Numbered from the stretch's first letter, positions 1 to 9,918 are shown. The stretch is 64,000 nt of DNA from Actinomycetales bacterium (GCA_002919305.1 PKFB01000015.1:64793-128792), one strand, 5' to 3'. Notes: a model not told the origin generated them from the sequence alone. A program made the numbers and translations.

Positions 1-2973
1 GGTCGTCTGGACGTCATGCCCCAGCTCCCGGAAGTGCTCCTTGACCGACTCCCAGGCACCCCGCGCGGTGATGCCCATCTTCTTGTGGTCGTAGCCGGCC
101 GAACCACCGGAGGCGAAGGCGTCCCCGAGCCAGAATCCGTACGACTGGGCCACCTCGTTGGCCAGATCGGAGAACGTGGCCGTTCCTTTGTCGGCCGCCA
201 CCACCAGGTACGGGTCGTCGCTGTCCCACCGGACCACATCCGCGGGAGGGATCACCCGCCCCGTGGTGGTGTCGATGTTGTCGGTGACGTCCAGCAGGGC
301 CGAGATGAACATCCGGTAGCAGTCGACCGCCTCGGCCTGCAGGGCCTCCCGGTCGCTGAACGACCGCTTGAGCACAAAGCCACCCTTGGCGCCCACCGGA
401 ACGATGACGGCGTTCTTCACCATCTGAGCCTTGACCAGGCCCAGGATCTCGGTGCGGAAGTCCTCGCGGCGGTCCGACCACCGCAGGCCGCCACGCGCCA
501 CCGGCCCGAAACGGAGGTGTACCCCCTCGAACCGAGGCGAGTACACGAAGATCTCATAACGCGGCCGCGGCGCCGGCAGGTCAGGGATCAGACGGGGATC
601 GAGTTTGAAGGCCACATAGGACTTCGGACGACCGTCGGCGCCCCGCTGGAAGAAGCTCGTCCGCAGCGTGGCCTGGATCAGCCGCAGGAAGCTGCGCATG
701 ATCCGGTCCTGGTCCAGGCTGGCGACCTGGTCCAGCTGGCTCTCCACGGCGGCGATCAGCTCATCCACTCGCTCCTGTCGATCACCGGTGAGCTGCGGAT
801 CGAACCGCGCCTCGAACAGCTCCACCAATGTGGCGGCGATCTGCGGATGGGTGGAGAACGCGGTCTCCATGTAGTCCTGGCTGTAGGGGGTTCCGGCCTG
901 GCGCAGGTACTTGGCGTAGGCGCGCAGCACCACCACCTGCCGCCAGGTCAGGCCGGCACGTAGCACTAGCTCGTTGAACTCATCCACCTCCGACTCGCCC
1001 CGCCAGACGGCCGAGAAGGCGTTCTCCACCTTGGCCCGTACTTGGGAGATGTCCAGGCTGTTCTTCGGAGGCCGGATTCTGAAGTCGTACAGGTAGATGA
1101 CGCCGTCCTCGCGGTGCACCTCATAGGGGCGTTCGTCGGTGACCTGGACCCCCAGGGAGTGCAGTACCGGCAGGACCGCCGACAACATCATGGGTTCGCC
1201 GTGCCGGAAAACCTTCAAATGCAGATCGTCGGGGTCTTTGCGGCGCCGGTAGAGGTGGATGGCCAGCTGACCGGGCTCTTCCAGCAGCTCCAGCTTGGCG
1301 ATGTCCTGCACCGCCTCGTACGCGGTGTGCTCGTCCTTGTAGGTCTGGGGGTAGGCCTCGACGTACCGAGCGTACAGCGTCCGGGCCTGCGCCTCGCCAA
1401 GCCGGTGTTCCAGCGTGACCAGGAAGTCGTCCTCCCACTGCCGGGTCGCCTCGACCAGCTCCCGTTCGATGGCGGCGCTGTCGATGTGGCGCGGCGGGTT
1501 GGCGGGGTCAATACGCACGATGAAGTGGACCCGCGCCAATGGGTTCTCGCTGACCCGCGTGGTGTAGTCGACCCCGATCCCGTTGAGGCACTCCAGGAGG
1601 ATGCGCTGGATCGCCAGGCGGTTGCGGGTGGTGAACCGGTCACGCGGCAGATAGACCAGACACGAAATGAAACGCCCGTACGCGTCGGTGCGGAGGAACA
1701 ACCGCAGCTGACGCCGCCCCGCCAGCCGCAGCACCCCCATCACGGTGTGGAACAGCTCGTCGGTGCTGATCTGGAACAGCTCGTCGCGGGGGTAGGTCTC
1801 CAGAATCTCGATCAGGTCTCTGCCGGAGTGGCTCCGCGGGGACAGCCCGGAGCGGTCCAGCACCTCGGCCACCTTGCGTCGCACCACCGGGAGACGCCGG
1901 ACCGAATGCAGGTACGCGGCGGAGGCGAACAGACCCAGGAAACGCCGTTCCCCCACCACGTTGCCGTCGGCGTCGAAGACCTTGAACCCGATGTAGTCCA
2001 GATAGGAGGGTCGGTACACGGTGGCGCGGGAGTTGGCCTTGGTGATGATCATCAGCCGCTTCTCGAAGGCCTTGGCGTAGGCCTCCGGCGCCATCGACGA
2101 CAGCACCCGAGGTGCCCGCTGGTCCTGACGCAGAATGCCCAGGCCGGTCCCCATCACCGCCTGGAGCACCTGCTCACCGTCGTCGCGCGTCACCACCCGG
2201 TACTCGCGGTAGCCCAGGAAGGTGAAGTTGTCCGCCGCCAGCCATCGCAGCAGCTCGACCGCGTCGGTGATGTCCTTGTCGGGCACCGGCAGACTCGCCG
2301 CGGTGGCGGGAGAGCTCAGTTCATCTGCGAGCGCCAAAGCGCGATGCCGCATCTTCTGCCAGTCCTCGACGACCTCGCGTACGTCGGTGAGCACGCTGTA
2401 GATCGCGTTGCGCAGCTCCTCCAGTTGCTGAGGGTTGCGGATGCGATCTGTCTCGATGTGAATCCAGCTCTCCACCAGATCGTCGGGGCCGGCGTCGTCA
2501 GGCTCGATCTCGGGCCGAATCTGGACGAGGCGGCCCAGCACCTCCCGACGCACCACCATCTGCGGGTGCACCAGCATGCTGATCTGCAGACCCCGCGTGG
2601 TCAGAGCCGCCGTCACTGAGTCCACCAGGAAGGGCAGGTCATCCGTGATGATCTCGATGACCGTGTGTCCGTCGGCGTTCGGGCTTACCGTGAGTTTCAC
2701 TTCGCCGGAGAGCCGCTGCTCGGCGAGGCGTAGATGGGACACCGTGGCGTGATAAAGGTCCTCGCCAGTCCGGCCGATCAGATCCTCATCGGGGACCAAC
2801 CGCCAGTAGCGGTCTATCAAGGCCACCAGGTCCGGGTCATCGCTCGCTCGCGCGCGTGCCTCGGCGGCGAGCCGATCCCGGGCGTTTGGCAGTTCGGTCA
2901 ATTCACTGATGGGATCGACATCGTTTTGGTCGTTCTCCTCGCCCTGAGCGTGATCTGCACTGCTGTGTGCCAT
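1..2973 (-). CDS. gdh: NAD-specific glutamate dehydrogenase, large type (C-terminus cut by window edge)
   Basis: This is the first 991 residues of the very large (about 1600 aa) NAD-dependent glutamate dehydrogenase, which deaminates glutamate to 2-oxoglutarate. The frame stays open to base 1, where the visible protein ends in the conserved ELGHDVQTT stretch of the catalytic domain, so the gene continues outside the window. The ATG at 2973 is preceded by a strong GAGGGGAG ribosome site. The N-terminal part carries the ACT-like regulatory region typical of the family. The gene is divergent from the penicillin-binding lipoprotein gene, and the 283-base spacer must hold both promoters. Confidence 0.93.
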   Translation of the reverse strand, partial: MAHSSADHAQGEENDQNDVDPISELTELPNARDRLAAEARARASDDPDLVALIDRYWRLVPDEDLIGRTGEDLYHATVSHLRLAEQRLSGEVKLTVSPNADGHTVIEIITDDLPFLVDSVTAALTTRGLQISMLVHPQMVVRREVLGRLVQIRPEIEPDDAGPDDLVESWIHIETDRIRNPQQLEELRNAIYSVLTDVREVVEDWQKMRHRALALADELSSPATAASLPVPDKDITDAVELLRWLAADNFTFLGYREYRVVTRDDGEQVLQAVMGTGLGILRQDQRAPRVLSSMAPEAYAKAFEKRLMIITKANSRATVYRPSYLDYIGFKVFDADGNVVGERRFLGLFASAAYLHSVRRLPVVRRKVAEVLDRSGLSPRSHSGRDLIEILETYPRDELFQISTDELFHTVMGVLRLAGRRQLRLFLRTDAYGRFISCLVYLPRDRFTTRNRLAIQRILLECLNGIGVDYTTRVSENPLARVHFIVRIDPANPPRHIDSAAIERELVEATRQWEDDFLVTLEHRLGEAQARTLYARYVEAYPQTYKDEHTAYEAVQDIAKLELLEEPGQLAIHLYRRRKDPDDLHLKVFRHGEPMMLSAVLPVLHSLGVQVTDERPYEVHREDGVIYLYDFRIRPPKNSLDISQVRAKVENAFSAVWRGESEVDEFNELVLRAGLTWRQVVVLRAYAKYLRQAGTPYSQDYMETAFSTHPQIAATLVELFEARFDPQLTGDRQERVDELIAAVESQLDQVASLDQDRIMRSFLRLIQATLRTSFFQRGADGRPKSYVAFKLDPRLIPDLPAPRPRYEIFVYSPRFEGVHLRFGPVARGGLRWSDRREDFRTEILGLVKAQMVKNAVIVPVGAKGGFVLKRSFSDREALQAEAVDCYRMFISALLDVTDNIDTTTGRVIPPADVVRWDSDDPYLVVAADKGTATFSDLANEVAQSYGFWLGDAFASGGSAGYDHKKMGITARGAWESVKEHFRELGHDVQTT

Positions 2974-3118
2974 CCGTGTTACTCCCCTCGCCCACACCTT
3001 TGTGGGTCCGTCGAGGAACACTATGCGCCCGCGGACCTGCTTCACAGCCGGGTGGCTCGGCGACACGCCAGGGGCCAGCCTTCCGGGTCATTCGGACCCC
3101 AGGCCACGGCTTCTTTCT

Positions 3119-3148
3119 CCTCTGCTCAGCCCTCCTCTGCTCAGCCTA
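3119..3148. repeat. 15-bp tandem duplication in a divergent promoter region
   Basis: Two adjacent copies of CCTCTGCTCAGCCCT (3119-3133 and 3134-3148, 14 of 15 identical) lie between gdh and the penicillin-binding lipoprotein gene. They may be a slippage product or a paired binding site; nothing else supports a function. Confidence 0.5.
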
Positions 3149-3256
3149 GTCCGCCTCGACCTCACTCGCCGGCCAGCAGATCTGTGGGCTCTCAGGGCCC
3201 TGTGCAATGGTGGAGCCGGTACTGGACAGATTCGGGGACTGGACAGGGGGCCACCA

Positions 3257-5119
3257 ATGTGGGTACGCCGGATGCTGGCCTTGGTGACCATGATGGCGTC
3301 GTTGGCGGCGTTGACCGGCTGCTCATCCGATAAGCCTGGCCCTGACGACGTGCTCGACGACTTTCTGGACAACTGGCAGGCTGGCACGTTGGCCGACAGC
3401 CGGTACACCGATGGCTCCGGGGAGCGGATCGCGACGGAGTACCGGAACCTGATCGGGGATCTCGGCGCGTACTCCCCTGAACTGACGGCCGACAAAATCA
3501 CCGAAGAGGACGGGGAGGCGACAGCGACCGTCGACGTCGCCTGGACCCTCACCGATCAAGCCACGTGGTCCTACCGCACCACCGTGCGACTGGTCCAGCG
3601 CCAAGACACGTGGCTGGTGGACTGGTCCGCCCGAATCATCCACCCCGATCTGAAGCGGGGTGATCGCCTCACCGTGCGGTGGGAACAGGCCCCGCGCGCC
3701 CCGATCCTGGACGGCTCCGGTGATCCGATCGTGGAACCCCGCCCAGTGGTCCACATCGGGGTCGAGCCGCAACGGGTCACCGATCCGGCTCACCTCTCCG
3801 CCGAACTCGCGCGGATTCTGAACATCGACACCACAGATCTTCCCGAACGGATCATCCAGGCACAACCCGACGCGTTCGTCGAGGTGATGACGCTCCGCCG
3901 CGAGCAGTACGACCCGATTCGGGACCAGCTGCAGGCTCTCCCCGGCACGGTTTTCCGGGAAGACACCCTGCCGCTGGCGCCGACCCGCCAGTTCGCCCGT
4001 GCGCTGCTGGGGACGGTCGGTCCGGTCACCGCCGAGGTGCTCGAACGGGATCCCGACCGGTACCGGCCCGGTGACCTCGCCGGGTTGTCCGGCCTGCAGG
4101 AGCAGTATGACGAGCGGCTGGCCGGGACCCCCGGGGTCACCATCGAGGTGGTCCGCACCGGGCAACCGCCACGGCAGTTGATGCGCACCGAACCCCAGGC
4201 TGGCATTCCGCTACAGGTGTCCCTGGATCAGTCGGTTCAGCTCGCGGCCGACGCCGCCCTGGCTGGCGAGTCCCGCCAGACGGCGCTGGTCGCGCTGCGG
4301 ATCTCCGACGGCGCGGTGCTGGCGGTCGCTAACGGCCCCGACGGGGACGGCCCCAATCTGGCGTTGGAGGCGACGGTGGCGCCGGGTTCGACCTTCAAGA
4401 TGGTGACCGCGCTCGCTCTGTTGGAGGACGGTCTGCGTCCCGAGGACACCGTGCCCTGTCCCCGCTACCGGACGGTGGACGGCTTCCGGTTCTCCAACCA
4501 TGACGACTTCGCGCTGGGACAGGTGCCGTTCTCCGAGGCCTTTGCGCAGTCCTGTAACACCACGTTCGTGGAGTTGGCTTCCCGCCTCGATCGCGGCACG
4601 CTCACCCAGACCGCGGCTGGGCTGGGGATCGGGGTGCCGTGGCAACTCGGGGTTGACGTGTTCACCGGCAGCGTGCCGGTCGCCTCTGACCCTGTGAGCG
4701 CGGCGGCCGCGACGTTCGGCCAAGGAGAGGTGACGGTGAGCCCGATCGCCATGGCCAGCGCGGTCGCCGCGGTGGCCGGCGGCCGGTGGCAGCAACCTCG
4801 GCTGTTGCTGGACCCGATGCCCCCGTCCACGTCACCGAACTCTGAGCTGCCCCGTTCCTCACTTGAGGCGCTCCGGTCGATGATGCGTCAGGTCGTCATC
4901 TCCGGCACCGCCACCGCGTTAGCTGACGTGCCCGGGGAGCCGGTCTACGGCAAGACCGGCTCCGCCGAGTACGGCGACCACAACCCTCCCGCCAGCCATG
5001 CCTGGTTCGTCGGCTGGCAGGGCGACTTGGCCTTCGCGGTCCTGGTGCTCGATGGCGGGTCCGGCTCACAGACCGCGGTCCCGATCGCCGAGCGCTTCCT
5101 GCGCGGCCTCGCCGCCTGA
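3257..5119 (+). CDS. Class B penicillin-binding lipoprotein (MecA_N / dimerisation / transpeptidase)
   Basis: This 620-residue peptidoglycan D,D-transpeptidase acts on the outer face of the membrane. It starts at ATG 3257 behind a G-rich ribosome site. The N-terminus is a lipoprotein signal with lipobox LTGC (Cys22). An NTF2-like MecA_N domain (about 30-145), a PBP dimerisation domain (about 150-310) and the transpeptidase domain (about 340-615) follow. All three catalytic motifs are present: STFK with Ser378, SCN at 432-434 and KTG at 566-568. The architecture matches the mycobacterial penicillin-binding lipoprotein Rv2864c. The gene stands alone and converges on the agmatinase-like gene. 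Confidence 0.93.
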   Translation: MWVRRMLALVTMMASLAALTGCSSDKPGPDDVLDDFLDNWQAGTLADSRYTDGSGERIATEYRNLIGDLGAYSPELTADKITEEDGEATATVDVAWTLTDQATWSYRTTVRLVQRQDTWLVDWSARIIHPDLKRGDRLTVRWEQAPRAPILDGSGDPIVEPRPVVHIGVEPQRVTDPAHLSAELARILNIDTTDLPERIIQAQPDAFVEVMTLRREQYDPIRDQLQALPGTVFREDTLPLAPTRQFARALLGTVGPVTAEVLERDPDRYRPGDLAGLSGLQEQYDERLAGTPGVTIEVVRTGQPPRQLMRTEPQAGIPLQVSLDQSVQLAADAALAGESRQTALVALRISDGAVLAVANGPDGDGPNLALEATVAPGSTFKMVTALALLEDGLRPEDTVPCPRYRTVDGFRFSNHDDFALGQVPFSEAFAQSCNTTFVELASRLDRGTLTQTAAGLGIGVPWQLGVDVFTGSVPVASDPVSAAAATFGQGEVTVSPIAMASAVAAVAGGRWQQPRLLLDPMPPSTSPNSELPRSSLEALRSMMRQVVISGTATALADVPGEPVYGKTGSAEYGDHNPPASHAWFVGWQGDLAFAVLVLDGGSGSQTAVPIAERFLRGLAA

Positions 5120-5202
5120 TCCGGGCGTACCCGCGTACCCCAGGGGCCCGCCTGACGCCCGGTGGTACAGCGGTGAGGGCGGAGCCGGCGCGGGGACGGT
5201 CG

Positions 5203-6417
5203 TTACGGGGTGGACTCAGCGGATGAGGAGACGGTGCCCTCATCCGCGTGCCCCGACTCCTGCCCGCGCGGCTCCTGCGTCTCGGTGTTCTCTGGCGCGG
5301 TGTCCGCTCCCTCCGGCCCTGCAGGTTCCGCTCCACCGGATGACGCCGACGCGATGGCGACTTCCCATCCTGGGGTGAGGGTCAGCGGAGGGACCGGCGG
5401 CGCCGGTGGACCGGCCGGCACCGGAGGCGGTGGCTCGGTCTCGGTCGGTGTGGACTGCGTCGGCGCCGACGACACTGGGGCGTGTACGACGTTCTCCCAG
5501 ATCGGCCGCAGGCCATTGACGAGCGTGTCGGCTATCTCCTTGGCGTACCGGCCGTCCGGGTCATAGTCAGGGTCAAAGACGGTGACCTCCATACCGAGGC
5601 ATTCCGGCTGGCTCACCAGCTCAGCGATCAGGTGCTCCAGCTCGACGAATGCGATGCCGCCCGGATCCGGGGCGTCCACCGCTGGCATCGCTGCGGGATC
5701 GAGCACGTCCACGTCCACGTGGACCCAGAACCCGGCCACCTCCCCGAGCTGCTCCAAGGCCCATGCCGCGCTGCGTCCCGGCCCTTCTGAGCGCAGCAGC
5801 GGCACCGTCCGGTAGACGATCCCGGCCGTCCGGAGATCCATGCGGTACTCGTCGTGGTCCCGGATCCCCAGTACCACCACATCCTCTTCCCGCAGGTACG
5901 GACGTAGCCCTTCGATATTGGTCAGGTCACTCTGTCCCCGCCCGGTGGCCAGTGCCAACCCTTCTCCGGCGGCGGCGCCGATGTATTCGGCGTTCCCGGG
6001 GTGCCGGAAGTCGGAGTGCCCGTCGATGTAGATCATTCCGTAGCGACGGTGGTCCCGTTGCCGGAGCCGCCGCAGAGCCAGCGCCGAGCCCAGCATCAGC
6101 GAACAGTCGCCGCCCAGGACCAGGGGCAGCTCCCCCATGGCGATGATCTCGCCGATGCGGTTGGCGAGTTTGACGGTGTACTCAGCGATCTCTACGGCCT
6201 GACACACCCCGTCTCCTGGCCGCCAGCCGCCCGGGTCGTAACGCGGGGGCACCAGGTATCCCGCATCTCGAGCGGCCAGCCTGGCCACCAGCTGGTGGTC
6301 CCGCAACGCTCCGGGGCCTTTAGCGCAACCTGGGACCGAGCCCGGGGTGGGCGGGCGCAGTCCCAGGTTGGACGGGGCGTCAAGAACCGCGAGTCGGCGG
6401 GTCGGACGAACGTTCAT
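5203..6417 (-). CDS. Arginase/agmatinase family ureohydrolase with Pro-rich C-terminal tail
   Basis: This 404-residue binuclear-manganese hydrolase probably splits a guanidino compound such as agmatine or arginine into an amine and urea. The metal motifs are GGDCS (102-106), DGHSD (132-136) and HVDVDVLD (233-240), followed by a conserved EVTVFDPDYDPDG stretch. The usual His of GGDHS is Cys here, as I recall for an agmatinase-like subfamily, so the substrate is uncertain. The catalytic core ends near residue 305. The last 100 residues are rich in Pro, Ser, Thr and Glu and look disordered. I chose ATG 6417 because the family's MNVRP-type start fits; the open frame extends further upstream without similarity. 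Confidence 0.85.
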   Translation of the reverse strand: MNVRPTRRLAVLDAPSNLGLRPPTPGSVPGCAKGPGALRDHQLVARLAARDAGYLVPPRYDPGGWRPGDGVCQAVEIAEYTVKLANRIGEIIAMGELPLVLGGDCSLMLGSALALRRLRQRDHRRYGMIYIDGHSDFRHPGNAEYIGAAAGEGLALATGRGQSDLTNIEGLRPYLREEDVVVLGIRDHDEYRMDLRTAGIVYRTVPLLRSEGPGRSAAWALEQLGEVAGFWVHVDVDVLDPAAMPAVDAPDPGGIAFVELEHLIAELVSQPECLGMEVTVFDPDYDPDGRYAKEIADTLVNGLRPIWENVVHAPVSSAPTQSTPTETEPPPPVPAGPPAPPVPPLTLTPGWEVAIASASSGGAEPAGPEGADTAPENTETQEPRGQESGHADEGTVSSSAESTP

Positions 6418-6454
6418 GCTTGCTCCGGGGCCTCGAGCCGACTCTGTCCGGGCG

Positions 6455-6478
6455 AAACGTACGCACAAACGTACGTAC
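6455..6478. promoter_or_regulatory. 12-bp direct repeat AAACGTACGYAC upstream of the ureohydrolase gene
   Basis: Two head-to-tail copies, AAACGTACGCAC (6455-6466) and AAACGTACGTAC (6467-6478), lie 38-61 bases upstream of the ureohydrolase start and just past the stop of the thioredoxin gene. The 12-base spacing and promoter position suggest an operator. No regulator can be assigned. Confidence 0.45.
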
Positions 6479-6483
6479 AGATG

Positions 6484-7461
6484 TCAGTACAGCGCGTTGG
6501 CCAGCTGGCGACGGGCAGCCGCGACATCGGGGTCATCGGGACCCGCGATCGTAAACAGCGACACCAGGTGGCGCCGTACCCGATCCCGGTCCTCCCCGGA
6601 GGTGCGGCGCACCAGATCGATCAGCCGCTCGTACGCCCGTGGGGCCAGCCCGGACAGCAGTTCGACGTCGGCCGCCGTCAGTTGAGCATCGATGTTGGAG
6701 GGGTTCGCGTCCGCCGTAGCGATCGCCTGACGAGGGTCGACCCCAGCGACTCGGCGCAGCAACTCCACCTGGGCGATCCCCGCCTCCGCGACCGTGTCGT
6801 TGGGCTTCTCCGCCAGCACCTTCTTGTACAGCTCCTCGGCCCGGTCCAGGTTTCCGGTGGCGAGGGCCTCGGCGGCCGCCACGATCCGCTCGTCGGCCGG
6901 GGGCGGCGGCGCCTGCTGACCGGCGGCGTTAAGCAGGGCGGCGATCCACTGCCGCAGCTGGTTCTCCGGCTGTACGCCCATGAACGCGTCCACGGGCTGG
7001 CCACCGATGATGGCGAACACGGTGGGGATGCTCTGCACCCGGAACGCCTGGGCCAAACGTGGGTTGGTGTCCACGTTGACCTTCGCGAGTACCCACCGGC
7101 CTCCCCCTTCGGTGGCGAGCTTCTCCAGCACCGGTGACAGCTGCTTGCAGGGCCCGCACCATTCCGCCCAGAAGTCGACCACGACAGGTGTGGTACGGGA
7201 ACGCTCTATGACCTCACTCTGAAAGGTGTTTTCCGTGACATCGATAATCGCGACGCCTCCCGGCGCCGGACCGCCGGCCGGCGCGGACGCTGACGTGGGC
7301 GCCGCCGCGGGGCGCGGTCTCGCCGGGACGCCGCCCCCGTTGGAGCCGGCGCTCGGGCTGCCTGGGCCGGCGCCTTGCTGAGTCCGAGCACGCAGCGCGG
7401 ACAGATCCACCGCGCCGCGGGTGAAAACCGATGAGGTTAGACGGGGGTCCTGCTGGCTCAT
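6484..7461 (-). CDS. Thioredoxin-domain protein with C-terminal tetratricopeptide helices
   Basis: This 325-residue cytoplasmic protein has a Gly/Pro/Ala-rich linker (about 25-70), a thioredoxin domain with WCGPC at 101-105 and the conserved SIPT loop, and a helical C-terminal third with TPR-like repeats. The same build is seen in CnoX/YbbN-type chaperones and in Rv1324 of Mycobacterium tuberculosis, which handle oxidatively damaged client proteins. ATG 7461 was chosen because the MSQQDP start is typical; the open frame runs 31 codons further. The GGGAG before it is only one base from the ATG, so the exact start is not secure. Confidence 0.9.
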   Translation of the reverse strand: MSQQDPRLTSSVFTRGAVDLSALRARTQQGAGPGSPSAGSNGGGVPARPRPAAAPTSASAPAGGPAPGGVAIIDVTENTFQSEVIERSRTTPVVVDFWAEWCGPCKQLSPVLEKLATEGGGRWVLAKVNVDTNPRLAQAFRVQSIPTVFAIIGGQPVDAFMGVQPENQLRQWIAALLNAAGQQAPPPPADERIVAAAEALATGNLDRAEELYKKVLAEKPNDTVAEAGIAQVELLRRVAGVDPRQAIATADANPSNIDAQLTAADVELLSGLAPRAYERLIDLVRRTSGEDRDRVRRHLVSLFTIAGPDDPDVAAARRQLANALY

Positions 7462-7572
7462 GCTCCCAGTCTCGCACCCTCCTGTCAGCCGTCGTCGCAG
7501 ACTGTGCTCACTTGCACTGCTGTCCCTGGAACGCTCTGCTCGCCGCTGAGTCACTCGACGCAGCGGTAATCC

Positions 7573-9294
7573 TCAGAAGCGGGCAGGCTCCTGGTACTCG
7601 CCCCATTCTGCGCGAAGCGCGCCACAAATCTCCCCTAGGGTCGCCTCCGCCCGGACCGCCTCCAGGATCTCGGGGATGAGGTTGGCGTCGGTCCGCGCCG
7701 CCTCCACCATTCGGGACAACGCGGCGTGAACGGCCTGGTTGTCACGTTCCCGACGGCGCTGCTCCAGCAGACGTTTTTGCTCCAGCTCTACCTCATGGGA
7801 CACCCGTAGGATCTCCAGGTCCTTGGTGACGGTGTCGGTGTAGCAGTTGACACCGACGATCCGTTTCACCCCTTTCTCCAGCTGCTGCTGGTACCGGAAG
7901 GCCGAGTCAGCGATCTCAGCGGTGAACCACCCCTCTTCGATCCCGCGCAGGATGCCGGCTGTCATGTCGCCAACCTGCACCGCGGTGTGGTCATCGCCCT
8001 GCTCCTCGGAGGCTCCCCGACCCAACGCCCGGATCTTGGCGAAGATCCGCTCCGCCTCTGCCTCGATGTCGTCGGTGAGCGCCTCGACGTACCAGGAACC
8101 CCCCAAGGGGTCGATCACGTTGGCGACCCCGGTCTCCTCGAGCAGGACCTGCTGGGTTCGCAACGCGATCTCGGCAGCCTGTTCGGTGGGTAGCGCGAGG
8201 GTTTCGTCCAAGGCGTTGGTGTGCAGGGAGTTGGTGCCGCCCAGGATGGCGGCCAACGCCTCCACCGTGGTGCGTACCACGTTGTTGTAGGGCTGTTGGG
8301 CGGTCAGCGACACCCCGGCGGTCTGGGTGTGGAACCGTAGCCACTGGGCGCGAGGATCGGTGGCGCCGTAGACATCGCGCATCCAGCGCGCCCAGATGCG
8401 CCGCGCCGCTCGGAACTTCGCGATCTCCTCGAAGAAGTCGATGTGCGCGTCGAAGAAAAAGCTCAGGCCCGGCGCGAACGTGTTGATGTCCAACCCACGG
8501 GACAGCCCCAGCTCCACGTATCCGAAGCCGTCGGCGAGCGTGAAGGCCAGCTCCTGACCGGCGGTGGCGCCCGCCTCCCGGATGTGGTAGCCGGAGACGC
8601 TCAACGGCTTATAACGCGGCATGTGCTGCGCGCAGTACTCCATCAGATCGCCGATCAACCGCAGGTGGGGACGCGGCGGGAACAGCCACTCCTTCTGCGC
8701 GATGTACTCCTTGAAGATGTCGGTCTGGAGCGTGCCGTCCAGCCGGGAGATGTCCACGCCTTGCCGTTCTGCAGCCACCAGGTACATGCAAAAAACCGGG
8801 ATCGCCGGCCCGGAAATGGTCATAGACGTGGTGATCTGGTCCAGCGGGATGGAGTCGAACAGCACCTCCATGTCGGCGGCCGAGTCGATGGCGACGCCGC
8901 AGTGTCCGACCTCCCCTAGCGAGCGGGGGTCATCGGAGTCGCGCCCCATCAGGGTCGGCATGTCGAACGCGACCGACAGGCCGCCGCCTCCGGCCCGCAG
9001 CAGCATCCGGTACCGCTCGTTGGTTTGACGGGCGTTGCCGAATCCGGAGAACTGCCGGATCGTCCACGGCCGACCCCGGTACCCAGTCGGGTACAGACCG
9101 CGGGTGAAGGGAAACTCTCCGGGCCACCCGATCCGCTCAAAACCGGGGTAGTCCATCCCCTCTGGCGGACCGTAGACCGGCGCCACCTGCCGGCCCGACA
9201 ACGTGGTGAAGTCGACTTCACGTACTCGGCTGGCGTCGTAGCGCGCCTGCCAGCGTGCCCGCCCCGCCGCGATCTCGTCAGCGTTGCCACCCAT
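7573..9294 (-). CDS. icmA: Isobutyryl-CoA mutase large subunit
   Basis: This is a 573-residue adenosylcobalamin-dependent acyl-CoA mutase that interconverts isobutyryl-CoA and n-butyryl-CoA, linking valine and fatty-acid carbon. It has the catalytic TIM barrel but no cobalamin-binding domain, so it needs a separate small subunit (IcmB), which is not in this window. Two residues separate it from methylmalonyl-CoA mutase: Phe82 in RQFSG, where that enzyme has Tyr89, and Gln200 in YIAQKEW, where it has Arg207. These are the isobutyryl-CoA mutase residues (Phe80/Gln198 in Streptomyces). The gene follows a MarR regulator and sits near meaB. No ribosome site precedes ATG 9294. Confidence 0.94.
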   Translation of the reverse strand: MGGNADEIAAGRARWQARYDASRVREVDFTTLSGRQVAPVYGPPEGMDYPGFERIGWPGEFPFTRGLYPTGYRGRPWTIRQFSGFGNARQTNERYRMLLRAGGGGLSVAFDMPTLMGRDSDDPRSLGEVGHCGVAIDSAADMEVLFDSIPLDQITTSMTISGPAIPVFCMYLVAAERQGVDISRLDGTLQTDIFKEYIAQKEWLFPPRPHLRLIGDLMEYCAQHMPRYKPLSVSGYHIREAGATAGQELAFTLADGFGYVELGLSRGLDINTFAPGLSFFFDAHIDFFEEIAKFRAARRIWARWMRDVYGATDPRAQWLRFHTQTAGVSLTAQQPYNNVVRTTVEALAAILGGTNSLHTNALDETLALPTEQAAEIALRTQQVLLEETGVANVIDPLGGSWYVEALTDDIEAEAERIFAKIRALGRGASEEQGDDHTAVQVGDMTAGILRGIEEGWFTAEIADSAFRYQQQLEKGVKRIVGVNCYTDTVTKDLEILRVSHEVELEQKRLLEQRRRERDNQAVHAALSRMVEAARTDANLIPEILEAVRAEATLGEICGALRAEWGEYQEPARF

Positions 9295-9300
9295 GGCTAG

Positions 9301-9334
9301 ATACTAGGACGCCCAACTATTTTTGGCGCCCTAG
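9301..9334 (-). promoter_or_regulatory. Candidate leaderless promoter and inverted repeat upstream of icmA
   Basis: On the minus strand a TAGTAT -10-like box (plus-strand 9301-9306) lies six bases before the icmA ATG, which would make the transcript leaderless. A 10-bp imperfect inverted repeat (9304-9313 with 9325-9334, 9 of 10 pairs, 11-base spacer) overlaps this promoter. The MarR gene directly upstream is the obvious candidate to bind it. Confidence 0.4.
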
Positions 9335-9405
9335 CGACAATCCGGCTCACCCGGTGGGGTACGCGCGGTCAACGCTCGTTGTCGCGCCGGTTGCGGCGCG
9401 CCCCG

Positions 9406-9918
9406 TTACTCCGGGTTGAAGTCCCCCGCCGCCACTCGCACCCGCCGCAGCGTCTGAAACAGCGTCTCGGTCTCGGCGTCGTTTAGCATGTCCAGCCCAA
9501 AACCGGCCGCCATCAGGTCCTTCGTGGCCCGGTTGGTGACCTCCCGACCGACATCCGTGATCGCCGCCAGTACTCCGCGTCCGTCACGGGGGTTGCGACG
9601 CCGCGTCACGTAGCCCTGCCGGTCCAGCCGCTCCACGATGTTGGTGGCGCTGGTCGGATGGACCATCAGACGCTCGCCGATCACCCGCATCGGCAGCTCC
9701 CCCCGCCGGCTGAACGTGAGCAGCACCAGCGCCTCATAACGGGCGAAGGTCAGGTCATACGGGCGCAGGAGGTCGTCATAGCGGGCGAGCAAGATCTGCT
9801 GAACCCTCATGATCGAGGTCGCCAGTTTCATCGCTCGGCTGGGACCGAACCGGCGCTCCCAGTGATCGCCGGCCACCTCGATCGGGTCAAACGGCAGATT
9901 CAGCTTGCGCTCCGTCAC
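9406..9918 (-). CDS. MarR family transcriptional regulator
   Basis: This 170-residue winged-helix repressor or activator has the MarR core: an alpha-helical dimerisation N-terminus, the recognition region RLMVHPTSATNIVERLDRQG and a basic wing RRRNPRDGR. It is homologous in type and location to SCO5405 (AbsC) of Streptomyces, although I could not confirm orthology. It starts at GTG 9918, and a TAGGGT box six bases upstream suggests a leaderless transcript. It is co-directional with icmA, 111 bases downstream, and with meaB upstream, so a role in controlling acyl-CoA metabolism is plausible. The ligand is unknown. Confidence 0.9.
   Translation of the reverse strand: MTERKLNLPFDPIEVAGDHWERRFGPSRAMKLATSIMRVQQILLARYDDLLRPYDLTFARYEALVLLTFSRRGELPMRVIGERLMVHPTSATNIVERLDRQGYVTRRRNPRDGRGVLAAITDVGREVTNRATKDLMAAGFGLDMLNDAETETLFQTLRRVRVAAGDFNPE

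Noticed and set aside
16..2619. Long plus-strand open frames opposite the gdh gene
   Set aside because: They are antisense shadows of a well-conserved dehydrogenase in GC-rich DNA and encode no recognisable protein.
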